A stretch of 64,000 nt of DNA from Sphingomonas sp. HMP9 (GTDB lineage Bacteria > Pseudomonadota > Alphaproteobacteria > Sphingomonadales > Sphingomonadaceae): contig NZ_AP022673.1 in NCBI RefSeq assembly GCF_013374115.1, positions 3,428,501 through 3,492,500 on the forward strand, in the 5' to 3' direction. Every line of letters begins with the position of its first letter. The stretch's first letter is position 1. Below the pieces are notes generated by a model that saw only the letters and a list, made by a program, of their open reading frames with translations, made no database searches and was not told the DNA's origin. This document shows, piece after piece, positions 36,369-45,475 of the stretch. Position numbers and translations under genes: made by a program.

Positions 36369-37082
36369 ATGACACGCTTTACGAGAGTTCGGGCGATCGG
36401 GCTGCGCGCCGCGCCGCTGCTGGCGCTAGCGGCGCTGGCCGGAATGTCGTCCGGCGCGAACGGGCAGGACACGGCGACGGGACTCGCGCCGTATTTCCAG
36501 CCGGTGACGCAACGCGCCACCACGCCGGATAGCGACGGTTTCCTGCGTCGCTGGCTGCTGCTCGAGCCGATCGACAAGCCCAACCGGAGCAATGCGGGGT
36601 TCACCGCCACCTATGTCCGCCAGGCGCTGACCACGCAGTATTTTCCCGGCCAGTTCGGCGCCGTCCCGCGCGACGGGCAGAGCGTGACGGCGGCACGATC
36701 GCTGCGCTGGCATGCGCTCGATTCCAGCGCGTTCGACGTGAAGCTGTTCAGCTTCGCCAAGGGCCTCGGCAAGCCGACCTACGGCGTCATCTTCTGGGCG
36801 GTGACGATCGTCGACAGCCCGCGCGAGATGCGTGACGTGCGGCTGGCGGTCGGGTCGAACTCGGCGTCGATCTGGTGGCTGAACGGCAAGGAGACGGTCG
36901 GGCTGTTCAACGATCGCCGCATGGTGATGGACGACGTGCTGTCGGACCGCGTGACCCTGCGCAAGGGCCGCAACATCCTGCGCGGCGCGGTGATCAACGG
37001 CCCCGGGCTGAGCGCCTTCTGCGTGCGCTTCGTCGACGAGACCGGCCGACCGATCACCGACCTCAAGACCGATGTTCGCTAG
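36369..37082 (+). CDS. secreted protein of unknown function in the glycosidase operon
   Basis: A 237-residue exported protein. The signal segment (AAPLLALAALAGMSSGANGQ) is followed by a beta-rich body. The part around SNSASIWWLNGKETVGLFNDRRMVMDDVL and KGRNILRGAVINGPGLSAFCVRFVD reads like a galactose-binding-like or PA14-type beta-sandwich in which a sugar-binding accessory role would fit. I see no catalytic signature. The ATG at 36369 follows GGGGAGA; an in-frame ATG at 36351 is less likely. It lies between the esterase and an arabinanase-like GH43, so it is probably made with them. Confidence 0.7.
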   Translation: MTRFTRVRAIGLRAAPLLALAALAGMSSGANGQDTATGLAPYFQPVTQRATTPDSDGFLRRWLLLEPIDKPNRSNAGFTATYVRQALTTQYFPGQFGAVPRDGQSVTAARSLRWHALDSSAFDVKLFSFAKGLGKPTYGVIFWAVTIVDSPREMRDVRLAVGSNSASIWWLNGKETVGLFNDRRMVMDDVLSDRVTLRKGRNILRGAVINGPGLSAFCVRFVDETGRPITDLKTDVR

Positions 37083-37095
37083 CATGGAGCCTCTC

Positions 37096-38547
37096 ATGAC
37101 ACGTCTTGCCGCCGCTGCTCTCGGGCTGTCCGTGATCCTCGCCGCCGGTGCGTCGCCTGCCATCGCGCAGTTGCAGGGCGAGACCTTCATCCACGATCCG
37201 TCGACGGTGACCGAGTCGGACGGCAAATTCTACACGTTCGGCACGCGTGGCGGTGGTCTTGTTTCCGACGATGGTTGGACCTGGCGCAGCGGGCCCGAGC
37301 GTCCCGGCGGCGGCGTCGCGCCCGACGTCGTCAAGATCGGGGACCGGTATTACGTCGCCTATGCGGTCGGCGGTGGCGGGATGTCCGGCGGGCATGCGAG
37401 CCAGGTCAAGATCATGTGGACGCTGTCGCTCGATCCGAAATCGCCGCGGTTCAAATATCACGACGTCGGCGTGGTCGCGTCGAGCGACGGGGTGGAGACC
37501 GCCGACGCGATCGACCCCGCATTCCTCTACGTCGATGGCCGTCTATGGCTGACCTACGGCACCTATTTCGGGCCGATCCGCATCATCGAACTCGATCCCA
37601 GGACCGGCCTGCGCATCGCCGGCAACCAGCCGGTCGATGTGGCCATCGACATGGAAGCCACCGCAATGATGCACCGCGACGGCTGGTATTACCTGCTCGG
37701 CACGCACGGGACGTGCTGCGACGGGCCCAATTCGACCTACCATATCCGCGTCGGCCGATCGCGCAGCCCGCTCGGGCCGTATGTCGATCACATGGGGACG
37801 CCGTTGCTCCGCGGTGGCGGCAAGCTGGTCGTCAGCGCACGCGGTCGCACCATCGGCCCCGGCCATTTCGGGCTGATCGAGCTGGACGGCGGCGTCGAGA
37901 AATTCTCGATGCATTACGAGGCGGACATGGATCGCAGCGGCCGCAGCGTACTGGGGATCGAGCCGCTCCGCTGGACCGACGGCTGGCCGGTCGCTGGCGA
38001 GAACGTCGTGGCCGGCACCTATGAGGTCGCCTCCGAAAGGAGCGGCTACGCGCTCGGCCTCGCGACCGATGTCGTAAGGATCGCGTTCGACCCGCGCCGC
38101 AGCTTCATGGCCAAGCCCACCGACCCGGTCAGTCCGATCCCGGACCAGACATTGGCGCAGGATTCGGCGGGCTGGCCGCAGGGTCGCATCCGCGTCGACC
38201 TCGCCGACTATATGAACCGCCCGCATCAATTGTGGACGATCGCGCCCGCGGCGGGGGCCGGCGGGTATTTCGGTGCACCCTATTACACGATCACCATCGC
38301 CGGGACCGCGCGGGTGCTCGCGGCGACGCGGCAAGGCGAGGTCGAGACGGTGCCCGCGTTTACGGGCGCGACCGAACAGTTGTGGCGAATCGACCAGCTC
38401 ACCGACGGCACCTACCGGATCATGCCGAAGTCCGTGGCCGGTGGTCGCGCAAACTCGGCCCTCGTAGCGATCGGCGCCAGCACGCCGACGCTCGCCCGTT
38501 TCGATCCGGCTAGCCCCGCCGGGCGCTGGACCTTCAAGCGACCGTAG
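37096..38547 (+). CDS. secreted GH43 arabinanase-like protein with C-terminal trefoil-like domain
   Basis: A 483-residue enzyme with signal peptide ending ASPAIAQ. The propeller (about 28-310) starts FIHDPSTVTESDGKFYTFGT (base aspartate) and includes DAIDPAFLYVDGRLWLTYGTYFGPI and DMEATAMMHRDGWYYLLGTHGTCCDG (acid glutamate), the pattern of endo-1,5-alpha-L-arabinanase-like GH43 members. The C-terminal part (about 350-483, with repeated QLWTI/QLWRI and YYTITIAG blocks) resembles a ricin-type beta-trefoil sugar-binding domain. GGAG 7 nt before 37096 decides the start. Confidence 0.85.
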   Translation: MTRLAAAALGLSVILAAGASPAIAQLQGETFIHDPSTVTESDGKFYTFGTRGGGLVSDDGWTWRSGPERPGGGVAPDVVKIGDRYYVAYAVGGGGMSGGHASQVKIMWTLSLDPKSPRFKYHDVGVVASSDGVETADAIDPAFLYVDGRLWLTYGTYFGPIRIIELDPRTGLRIAGNQPVDVAIDMEATAMMHRDGWYYLLGTHGTCCDGPNSTYHIRVGRSRSPLGPYVDHMGTPLLRGGGKLVVSARGRTIGPGHFGLIELDGGVEKFSMHYEADMDRSGRSVLGIEPLRWTDGWPVAGENVVAGTYEVASERSGYALGLATDVVRIAFDPRRSFMAKPTDPVSPIPDQTLAQDSAGWPQGRIRVDLADYMNRPHQLWTIAPAAGAGGYFGAPYYTITIAGTARVLAATRQGEVETVPAFTGATEQLWRIDQLTDGTYRIMPKSVAGGRANSALVAIGASTPTLARFDPASPAGRWTFKRP

Positions 38548-38642
38548 CCGATCTCCGGCCGACGTTGACGCTGGCCGAGATTGAACTACTCCTACAAGTA
38601 TCGAAAAGATGGGGCTGCGTCATGGCGGTCGAAAGGGAGAGT

Positions 38643-40274
38643 ATGGACCTGTTCACGCAACGCACTTCACAGTCGGGTTCCGGCCAGGCGCGCGGGCGCA
38701 CGCGCGCGTTCGTGGCACTGACGTTAGCGCCGCTGATGCTGGCGGGGGCTGGCTTCGTGACGTCGGCGGCGGCGCAGGATGCGGCGGCACCGACGGTGAC
38801 GGCGACGTTGCAGGCGGACAAGCCGGGTGCGGTCGTCCACCGCGACGTGTTCGGGCAGTTCGCCGAGCATCTCGGCCACGGCATCTATGGCGGGATCTGG
38901 GTCGGCAAGAGCTCGCGTATCCCCAATGACGGCGGCTATCGTCGCGACGTGCTCGATGCGCTGAAGGCCATTAACGTGCCAATGGTGCGCTGGCCCGGCG
39001 GGTGCTTTGCGGACGAATATCATTGGCGCGACGGGATCGGCGCGACCAAGAGCCGCCCGACCAAGGTCAACACCAACTGGGGTGGCGTGAACGAGGACAA
39101 TGCGTTTGGCACGCACGAATATTTCGGGTTGATGGACCGTCTCGGCGCGAGCACCTACGTCTCCGCCAATGTCGGCAGCGCACCGCCTGCCGAGACCACG
39201 CAGTGGGTCGAGTACATGACCGCCGCGCAGGGCACGACCGTGCTGGCGAAGGAGCGCGAGCGCAACGGCCATGCTGAACCGTGGAAGATCCAGTATCTCG
39301 GCATCGGCAACGAGCTATGGGGCTGCGGCGGCAACATGCGCGCCGAATATGCCGCCGACCTGACCAACCGCTACGCGCAGTTCGCCAAGTCCGCGAACGG
39401 CACGATGCTCAAGATCGCCAGCGGCCCGAGCGACTCGAACTACGAGTGGACCGAGGCGATGATGCGGATCGCCGGCAAGAATATCGATGGTTTGGCGCTG
39501 CACTATTATACGCGGCCGCGAAACAAGGACTGGAAGGATAAGGGCGCAGCGATCGGCTTCCCAGAGCGCGAATGGGCGAGCACCATGTCGCACACGCTGG
39601 AGATGGAGGAATTCATCACCAAGCATTCGGCGATCATGGACAAATATGATCCGGCCAAGCGCGTGATGCTCGCGGTCGACGAATGGGGCACGTGGTACGA
39701 TCCGACACCGGGCAGCAATCCCGGTTTCCTCGAGCAGCAGAATTCGCTGCGCGACGCGGTGGTCGCCGGGCTCAACCTCAACATCTTCGCGCATCATGCC
39801 GACCGTGTCCGGATGGCGGCGATCGCGCAGATGGTGAACGTGTTGCAGGCCATGCTGCTGACCGACGGCGCGAAGATGGTGAAGACGCCGACCTATTGGG
39901 TGTTCGACTTGTACAAGCCGTGGCAGGGTGCGACGTCGTTGCCGATCCAGGTGACCTCACCCTGGTATCACAAGGACGAGGTGGCGGTGCCTGCGGTCAG
40001 CGCGTCGGCGGTGCGCGACACGGCGGGGCAGGTGCATGTTGCGCTGGTCAATCTCGATCCGAACCGCGCGATGCCGGTTTCGGTATCGCTCGCCGGGTTG
40101 CAGGCGACGCAGGCAAGCGGTCGGATCATCACCGGCGCTGCGATGGACGCGCATAACAGCTTCGACGCGCCGAACACGGTGACGCCGCAGCCGTTCGCGG
40201 GCGCGCAGGTGACGGGCGGTACTCTGACGCTCACGGTACCGGCGAAGTCGGTGCTGGTGCTCGACCTGCGCTGA
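38643..40274 (+). CDS. alpha-L-arabinofuranosidase, glycoside hydrolase family 51
   Basis: A 543-residue exported enzyme (signal region about 20-48, ALTLAPLMLAGAGFVTSAAAQ). The TIM barrel shows FGQFAEHLGHGIYGGIWVG and VRWPGGCFADEYHWRDGIG; the acid/base glutamate is in GIGNELWGCGG (about 224) and the nucleophile in AVDEWGTWY (about 347). A C-terminal beta domain follows. It releases arabinofuranose from arabinoxylan or arabinan. GH51 enzymes are often cytoplasmic, so the leader is noteworthy. AAGGGAGAG before 38643 supports the start. Confidence 0.92.
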   Translation: MDLFTQRTSQSGSGQARGRTRAFVALTLAPLMLAGAGFVTSAAAQDAAAPTVTATLQADKPGAVVHRDVFGQFAEHLGHGIYGGIWVGKSSRIPNDGGYRRDVLDALKAINVPMVRWPGGCFADEYHWRDGIGATKSRPTKVNTNWGGVNEDNAFGTHEYFGLMDRLGASTYVSANVGSAPPAETTQWVEYMTAAQGTTVLAKERERNGHAEPWKIQYLGIGNELWGCGGNMRAEYAADLTNRYAQFAKSANGTMLKIASGPSDSNYEWTEAMMRIAGKNIDGLALHYYTRPRNKDWKDKGAAIGFPEREWASTMSHTLEMEEFITKHSAIMDKYDPAKRVMLAVDEWGTWYDPTPGSNPGFLEQQNSLRDAVVAGLNLNIFAHHADRVRMAAIAQMVNVLQAMLLTDGAKMVKTPTYWVFDLYKPWQGATSLPIQVTSPWYHKDEVAVPAVSASAVRDTAGQVHVALVNLDPNRAMPVSVSLAGLQATQASGRIITGAAMDAHNSFDAPNTVTPQPFAGAQVTGGTLTLTVPAKSVLVLDLR

Positions 40275-40278
40275 TCGG

Positions 40279-42630
40279 GTGACGACCATCGAACCCACGC
40301 GTCGTGACATGCTGGAAGGGGCAGCGGCGGTCGCCGTCGCTGCCCTTGCCGGATCGGCGACGGTGCCCGCCTGGGCGGCGGCAACTGTCGATGGTCCACG
40401 GCTCTGGTATCGGCAGCCGGCGGTCGCCTGGACTGAGGCCTTGCCGGTTGGCAATGGCCGGCTGGGCGCGATGGTGTTCGGCGGGACCGCCAGCGAGCGG
40501 TTGCAGCTGAACGAGGACACGCTGTGGACCGGGGGGCCGTATGATCCGGTCAACCCGGCAGCGCACGCGGCGCTGCCCGAGGTGCGGCGGTTGATCGACG
40601 CAGGCAAGTTTGCCGAGGCACAGGCGCTCGCCAATGCGCAGGTCATGGGACTACCCAAGACGCAGATGGCGTATCAGCCGGTCGGCGATGTGCTGCTGGA
40701 AATGCCGGGCGTGTCGGGGGCGGTCGGCGACTATGTCCGGCAACTCGATCTCGACGTGGCGGTTGCGACGACGAGCTTCACGATGGGTGGCACGCGGTTT
40801 CGGCGCGACGTGTTCGCGTCGCCGGGGGATCAGGTGATCGTGGTGCATTTGGTCGGCGATCGGCCGTTCGACCTGCTGGTGGGACTCCAGTCGCCGCAGC
40901 TTGGCGCCAGCGTCTCGATCGACGGTGCAACGGTGACGCTGGCCGGCCATAATGGCGAGCGGGCGGGGATTGCGGGACGGTTGCGCTTTGCGGCGCGCGC
41001 GCGGGTTTCGACGGTGGGCGGTGTCGTCTCGAAGGACGGCGGCCGGGTTCGCGTCACGGGGGCACGTGCGGTCACGGTGCTGGTGGCGATGGCGACCAGC
41101 TATCGCCGGTTCGATGATGTGAGCGGAAACCCTGAAGCCGCGACGCTCGCCACGCTCGATCGTGCCAGTCGGCGCGGCGTCGAGCGGATCCGTGCCGAGA
41201 CGAGCGCTGCGCACCGTGCGCTGTTCCGTCGCGTGACGCTCGATCTCGGGCGTACGGCCGCGGCGGAGAAGCCGACCGACGAGCGGGTCCGCGCCAATCG
41301 GGCCGGCGACGATCCGGCACTGGCGACGTTGTATTTCGATTATGGCCGCTACCTGCTGATCGCGTCGTCGCGACCGGGGACGCAGCCGGCGAACCTGCAG
41401 GGTATCTGGAACGACGCGATCAAGCCGCCTTGGGAATCCAAATACACCGTCAATATCAACACCGAGATGAATTACTGGCCGGCGGAGGTGACCGCGCTGG
41501 CCGAGTGCACCGCGCCACTGGTGCAGATGGTGCGCGAACTGGCCCTCACTGGGACTCGCACCGCGCGGAAAATGTACGGCGCGCGGGGCTGGGTGTGCCA
41601 TCACAATACCGATTTGTGGCGGGCGACAGCGCCGATCGATGGTGCGCAATGGGGGCTGTGGCCGACCGGTGGCGCGTGGCTGTGCACGCATTTGTGGGAT
41701 CGCTACGACTATGGGCGCGACCTCGCCTATCTGCGCTCGGTCTATCCGCTGATGCGCGGGGCAGCGTTGTTCTTTCTCGACACGCTCCAGACCGATCCGG
41801 CGACCGGTGCGCTGGTGACCAATCCGTCGCTGTCGCCCGAGAACATCCACCCGGCGGGCGCGTCGATCTGCGCAGGGCCGGCTATGGACATGCAGATCCT
41901 GCGCGACCTGTTCGATCAGGTCGGGCAGGCGGCGGCCTTGCTTAAGCTTGATGCACCGTTTGCGGCGGAGGTGGCGGCGGCACGCGCCCGCCTCGCGCCC
42001 GATCACGTCGGCGCGCAGGGGCAACTTCAGGAGTGGCAACGCGACTGGGATACGGCCGCGCCAGAGCCGCATCACCGCCACGTCTCGCATCTCTACGGGC
42101 TGTTTCCGAGCGACCAGATCGATCTCGACCGGACGCCCGCGCTGGCACAGGCGGCGCGACGGTCGCTCGAACTGCGCGGCGACGAGTCGACCGGCTGGGC
42201 GACCGCGTGGCGGGCAAACCTGTGGGCGCGGCTGCGCGACGGCGATCACGCGCACCGCATCCTCGCATTCCTGTTGGGTCCGGAGCGGACGTATCCCAAT
42301 CTGTTCGATGCGCATCCGCCGTTCCAGATCGATGGCAATTTCGGCGGTACGCGGGCGATCGCCGAGATGCTGATGCAGAGCCGTGGCGACGAGATCCTGG
42401 TGTTGCCCGCGCTGCCGCGCGCATGGCCGGCCGGGTCCGTGACGGGGCTGCGCGCGCGGGGGCGGTGCTCGGTCGACCTGCGCTGGCAGGGCGGCGAACT
42501 GGTCGAGGCGGTGGTGCGCGGCGAGCTGTCGGGGCGCCGTGTGATCCGGCTCGGCATGCGCCGTGTCGAGGTCGCGCTGACCCCGGGGAAAGCGGTGCGA
42601 CTGCGCGGCAATGATCTCGCGGCCGCGTGA
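40279..42630 (+). CDS. alpha-L-fucosidase, glycoside hydrolase family 95
   Basis: A 783-residue inverting fucosidase. A twin-arginine-type leader (PTRRDMLEGAAAVAVAALAG) precedes the GH95 N-terminal beta domain (WTEALPVGNGRLGAMVFGGTASERLQLNEDTLWTGGP) and the (alpha/alpha)6 barrel (NIN..TEMNYWPAE, VCHHNTDLWRATAP, HRHVSHLYGLFPS). Plant targets of GH95 are alpha-1,2-fucosyl groups of xyloglucan or galactosyl side chains. I use GTG at 40279, because it keeps the twin-arginine leader; an in-frame ATG at 40309 would cut it. The gene follows GH51 by 4 nt and its stop overlaps a downstream GTG. Confidence 0.9.
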   Translation: MTTIEPTRRDMLEGAAAVAVAALAGSATVPAWAAATVDGPRLWYRQPAVAWTEALPVGNGRLGAMVFGGTASERLQLNEDTLWTGGPYDPVNPAAHAALPEVRRLIDAGKFAEAQALANAQVMGLPKTQMAYQPVGDVLLEMPGVSGAVGDYVRQLDLDVAVATTSFTMGGTRFRRDVFASPGDQVIVVHLVGDRPFDLLVGLQSPQLGASVSIDGATVTLAGHNGERAGIAGRLRFAARARVSTVGGVVSKDGGRVRVTGARAVTVLVAMATSYRRFDDVSGNPEAATLATLDRASRRGVERIRAETSAAHRALFRRVTLDLGRTAAAEKPTDERVRANRAGDDPALATLYFDYGRYLLIASSRPGTQPANLQGIWNDAIKPPWESKYTVNINTEMNYWPAEVTALAECTAPLVQMVRELALTGTRTARKMYGARGWVCHHNTDLWRATAPIDGAQWGLWPTGGAWLCTHLWDRYDYGRDLAYLRSVYPLMRGAALFFLDTLQTDPATGALVTNPSLSPENIHPAGASICAGPAMDMQILRDLFDQVGQAAALLKLDAPFAAEVAAARARLAPDHVGAQGQLQEWQRDWDTAAPEPHHRHVSHLYGLFPSDQIDLDRTPALAQAARRSLELRGDESTGWATAWRANLWARLRDGDHAHRILAFLLGPERTYPNLFDAHPPFQIDGNFGGTRAIAEMLMQSRGDEILVLPALPRAWPAGSVTGLRARGRCSVDLRWQGGELVEAVVRGELSGRRVIRLGMRRVEVALTPGKAVRLRGNDLAAA

Positions 42631-42824
42631 CCAAGAAAACGGGGATGTCCGTGAACACGATGCTCGTCATACTTGGTACCGCGTTGGCGATGCTCTCGAG
42701 CGGTCCCGCTTCGGCGCAGGTCAAGACGCCGGGGCCGCCGCCCGTCGCCGGTGCGCGGCCGGTAACGATCGAGCGGATCACCGTCCACTCGCCCGCGATC
42801 GCGGGCAATCTCGAAGGGCTTTGA
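42627..42824 (+). pseudogene. esterase gene fragment truncated by insertion sequences
   Basis: About 63 native codons remain: a signal peptide (NTMLVILGTALAMLSSGPASAQ) and the opening of a putative esterase D-type alpha/beta hydrolase (VTIERITVHSPAIAGNLEG). Native sequence ends at 42816, where GGCTTTG of an IS5-family terminus begins and a stop follows within the element. The catalytic domain is gone from this position. It was the last gene of the esterase-glycosidase operon (GTGA overlap with GH95). Confidence 0.75.
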
Positions 42825-42889
42825 TGATGTAACCGCCCCCCGACGGCATTAAAGTGGAAACGGGGGTCTTCAACTGATGGAGGAGTGCG

Positions 42890-43921
42890 GTGATGTCGGA
42901 GATTGTTACGATCGGACTCGATCTGGCGAAGAGAGTGTTCCAAGTCCACGGGGCTGATGGAGCGGGTCATGCGATCCTGCGCAAGAAGCTGAGCCGGGAT
43001 CAGTTGCTGCCGTTCTTCAGTACGCTTCCGCCGTGCACGGTCGCGATGGAGGCTTGCGGAGGCTCGCATTTCTGGGGGCGGAAGATTGCCCTTCTGGGCC
43101 ATGAGGTTCGCCTGATCCCGCCGGCGTATGTGAAGCCTTTTGTGAAGCGGCAGAAAAATGATGCGGCGGACGCCGAGGCGATCTGCGAGGCGGCGCAACG
43201 CCCATCGATGCGCTTCGTGCCGGTGAAGAGCGAAGAGGTACAGGGAGCTGCCTCGGTGTTCCGGGTCAGGGAGTTGATGATCCGGCAGCGCACCCAGGCG
43301 ATTAACGCCTTGCGCGGCCATTTGACAGAGTTCGGCAAGGTGGTGCCCAAAGGCGCTGCAAATATCTCCCGCCTGATTGCCATTGTGGATGATCCGGACA
43401 GCGGCCTGCCTGCTCAGGCTGTTGCGACATTCCGGGTGCTTGTCGACGCGCTCGTCGGCCTCGACGCGCAGATCGAGAAGCTGAACGCCGAAATCACCCA
43501 TCGCGCTAAAGAGAATGAAGTCGCGCAAAGGTTGATGACGATCCCCGGCATCGGTCCCCTGATCGCCACAGCCATCGCGGTGCTGGCCCCACCACCGGAG
43601 ACGTTCCGTCGCGGCCGCGATTTCGCGGCCTGGCTCGGCCTCGTGCCGCGACAACACTCAACGGGCGGCAAGCAACGCCTTGGGGCAACGACGAAGATGG
43701 GCGAGCGATCCCTGCGCCGCCTCCTGATCATCGGGGCCAACAGCGTCATCATCAAACGGAGTGTCCATCAGGCAGCTCGACCGGGCACCTGGCTGGCAGG
43801 AATGCTGTCGCGCAAGCCGTCGATGCTCGTCCGTGTCGCGCTGGCCAACAAGATGGCGCGCGTCGCCTGGGCGTTGATGATCAAGGGTGAAAGTTACCGG
43901 GCTCCGGCTGCGGCGGCATAA
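42890..43921 (+). CDS. IS110-family DEDD transposase, left copy
   Basis: A 343-residue recombinase identical to the copy at 45476-46507. The N-terminal RuvC-like DEDD catalytic tetrad is complete: D11 (GLDLAKRVFQVHG), E54 (VAMEACGGSHFW), D91 and D94 (KNDAADAEA). The C-terminal transposase_20 domain shows MTIPGIGPLIATAIAV and the FAAWLGLVPRQHSTGGKQRLG block. It acts on circular intermediates and exchanges strands at a short core shared by donor and target. GTG at 42890 or ATG at 42893 follows GGAGGAG. Confidence 0.93.
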   Translation: MMSEIVTIGLDLAKRVFQVHGADGAGHAILRKKLSRDQLLPFFSTLPPCTVAMEACGGSHFWGRKIALLGHEVRLIPPAYVKPFVKRQKNDAADAEAICEAAQRPSMRFVPVKSEEVQGAASVFRVRELMIRQRTQAINALRGHLTEFGKVVPKGAANISRLIAIVDDPDSGLPAQAVATFRVLVDALVGLDAQIEKLNAEITHRAKENEVAQRLMTIPGIGPLIATAIAVLAPPPETFRRGRDFAAWLGLVPRQHSTGGKQRLGATTKMGERSLRRLLIIGANSVIIKRSVHQAARPGTWLAGMLSRKPSMLVRVALANKMARVAWALMIKGESYRAPAAAA

Positions 43922-44181
43922 GCCGACCGTCAGTCGCGAGGCGTCGGAGCGTACGAGGGCAAGGAGCAGTTTGGCGCAACGGTCGTGAGACGGGGATCGG
44001 GAAAACCAGTTTGCAACAGAGTGCCTTCGAGCACGCGGCTTTGATCTGGACCCGACCTGCGAACACCATACGGGCCCGCGGCAGTTGTAAGGCCGCATCA
44101 TGAGGCCGGACATATGTCAGCACCCGACACGCGCCACAACGAGTTTCAAAAACCCTCTTGCGTATGGGGCGGTTACATATG
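43922..44181 (+). ncRNA. predicted IS1111-type bridge RNA (seekRNA), left copy
   Basis: The noncoding right end contains a stem TCGGG/CCCGA and CCAG/CTGG (43997-44009 with 44046-44055) enclosing an internal loop. One side is TTTGCAAC (44010-44017), the reverse complement of the right half of the IS5 end (GTTGCAAA). The other side is GGCTTTG (44037-44043), identical to its left half. A GTGC/GCAC hairpin lies between. Further on, CATCAT (44096-44101) and ACATATG (44110-44116) match the element's own left tip (as complement) and right tip. Exact RNA ends are unknown. Confidence 0.65.
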
Positions 44182-44226
44182 TTGCATAACGCCTCGAGAG
44201 CATGACCGCCCTTTTACTTGAAGATA

Positions 44227-45168
44227 TTATGCGATGCGGACAGTGATCGGCGTTCCCATCTTGGAGAAGCGATTGAGGATTGCAGCACGGACTTTGAGCT
44301 CGGTGATCTGACGATCGAAGGTACGAGCCACAACGCGTTGGCTCAGGAGTTTGAAGCAGTGCATTTTGGTCTCGGCCAGACTGCGGCGATGATAGCCGCT
44401 CCACTTCTTCCAGATAGCGCGGCCAAGGCGCTTTGTAGCGCGTAGCGCTTCATTGCGACCATCGACGCCAGGACCGTCTTTCGTCCATGGTTGCCCGTTG
44501 CGACGGACCGGAATGACCGCCTCTGCACCACGTTTGGCAATGGCAGCATGGCACGCCCTTGTATCGTAAGCGCCATCTCCGCTGACGCTGAGTATCTGCT
44601 CGTCCTGCGGGATCTGCGCCAGTAGATTTGGCAGCGTCGGCGCATCGCCGACGGCATTCGTCGTGACTTCGATGGCCCGGATATCCAGCGTTGCCGCGTC
44701 GATCCCCAGATGCACCTTGCGCCACTGGCGGCGGTAGGAGGCGCCATGCTTGCGCGTCTTCCACTCACCTTCACCCGTCATCTTAATGCCTGTGCTGTCG
44801 ACCAGAAGGCGCAGGCCGCCTGAACTAGGTCGCCCGCCAAGCTCGACGACCAACGTCTTCTGCCGTCGGCATAGCGTCGTATAATCCGGCACCGGCCAGT
44901 CCAGCCCGGCAAGCTTGATCAGGCTAGCCACCAACCCTGTCACTTGCCGCAAAGGCAGATTGAACAGCGATTTCAGCGTCAGGCAGAGCTCAATCGCGCT
45001 GTCCGAAAATCGCATCGGCCGACCAGGACGACCGCACGGCTTCGACAGCCAGTGCATCTGCGGATCAAACCAAATTTCCAGTGACCCGCGCCGCTTCAGC
45101 GCTGCATTATACTCCGGCCAGTTCATCGTGCGGTATTTCGGTGCGGCAGGTTTGGACATCGCGCCCAT
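44227..45168 (-). CDS. IS5-family DDE transposase
   Basis: A 313-residue transposase with an intact DDE triad: D124 in LLVDSTGIKM, D198 in SGDGAYDTRA and E266 in HRRSLAETKMH, with the IS5-family insertion and YREK-like context. Length and sequence fit the IS903-like group. Its own element has both terminal repeats split by IS110-type insertions, so the protein is probably made from an element that can no longer transpose in its present form. Confidence 0.92.
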   Translation of the reverse strand: MGAMSKPAAPKYRTMNWPEYNAALKRRGSLEIWFDPQMHWLSKPCGRPGRPMRFSDSAIELCLTLKSLFNLPLRQVTGLVASLIKLAGLDWPVPDYTTLCRRQKTLVVELGGRPSSGGLRLLVDSTGIKMTGEGEWKTRKHGASYRRQWRKVHLGIDAATLDIRAIEVTTNAVGDAPTLPNLLAQIPQDEQILSVSGDGAYDTRACHAAIAKRGAEAVIPVRRNGQPWTKDGPGVDGRNEALRATKRLGRAIWKKWSGYHRRSLAETKMHCFKLLSQRVVARTFDRQITELKVRAAILNRFSKMGTPITVRIA

Positions 45169-45215
45169 CTATCTCGCTCGATTCCCTCGGGGAATCCCCA
45201 GCGTCAGTTTTGCAA

Positions 45216-45475
45216 CATATGTAACCGCCCCATACGCAAGAGGGTTTTTGAAACTCGTTGTGGCGCGTGTCGGGTGCTGACATATGTCCGGCCTCATGAT
45301 GCGGCCTTACAACTGCCGCGGGCCCGTATGGTGTTCGCAGGTCGGGTCCAGATCAAAGCCGCGTGCTCGAAGGCACTCTGTTGCAAACTGGTTTTCCCGA
45401 TCCCCGTCTCACGACCGTTGCGCCAAACTGCTCCTTGCCCTCGTACGCTCCGACGCCTCGCGACTGACGGTCGGC
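45216..45475 (-). ncRNA. predicted IS1111-type bridge RNA (seekRNA), right copy
   Basis: Mirror of the left-copy region. Target-guide segments are at 45380-45387 and 45354-45360, and donor-guide segments at 45296-45301 and 45281-45287. Confidence 0.6.

Larger units (their letters stand above)
42824..44181 (+). mobile_element. IS110-family (IS1111-type) insertion sequence, left copy
   Basis: 1,358 bp, identical to the copy at 45216-46573. Sub-terminal 13-bp inverted repeats ATGTAACCGCCCC (42827-42839) and GGGGCGGTTACAT (44166-44178) each sit 3 bp inside the tips. The noncoding left end is short (66 bp) and the right end long (260 bp), as in the IS1111 subgroup. It sits inside the terminal repeat of an IS5-family element and has no target duplication, as usual for IS110. 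Confidence 0.85.
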
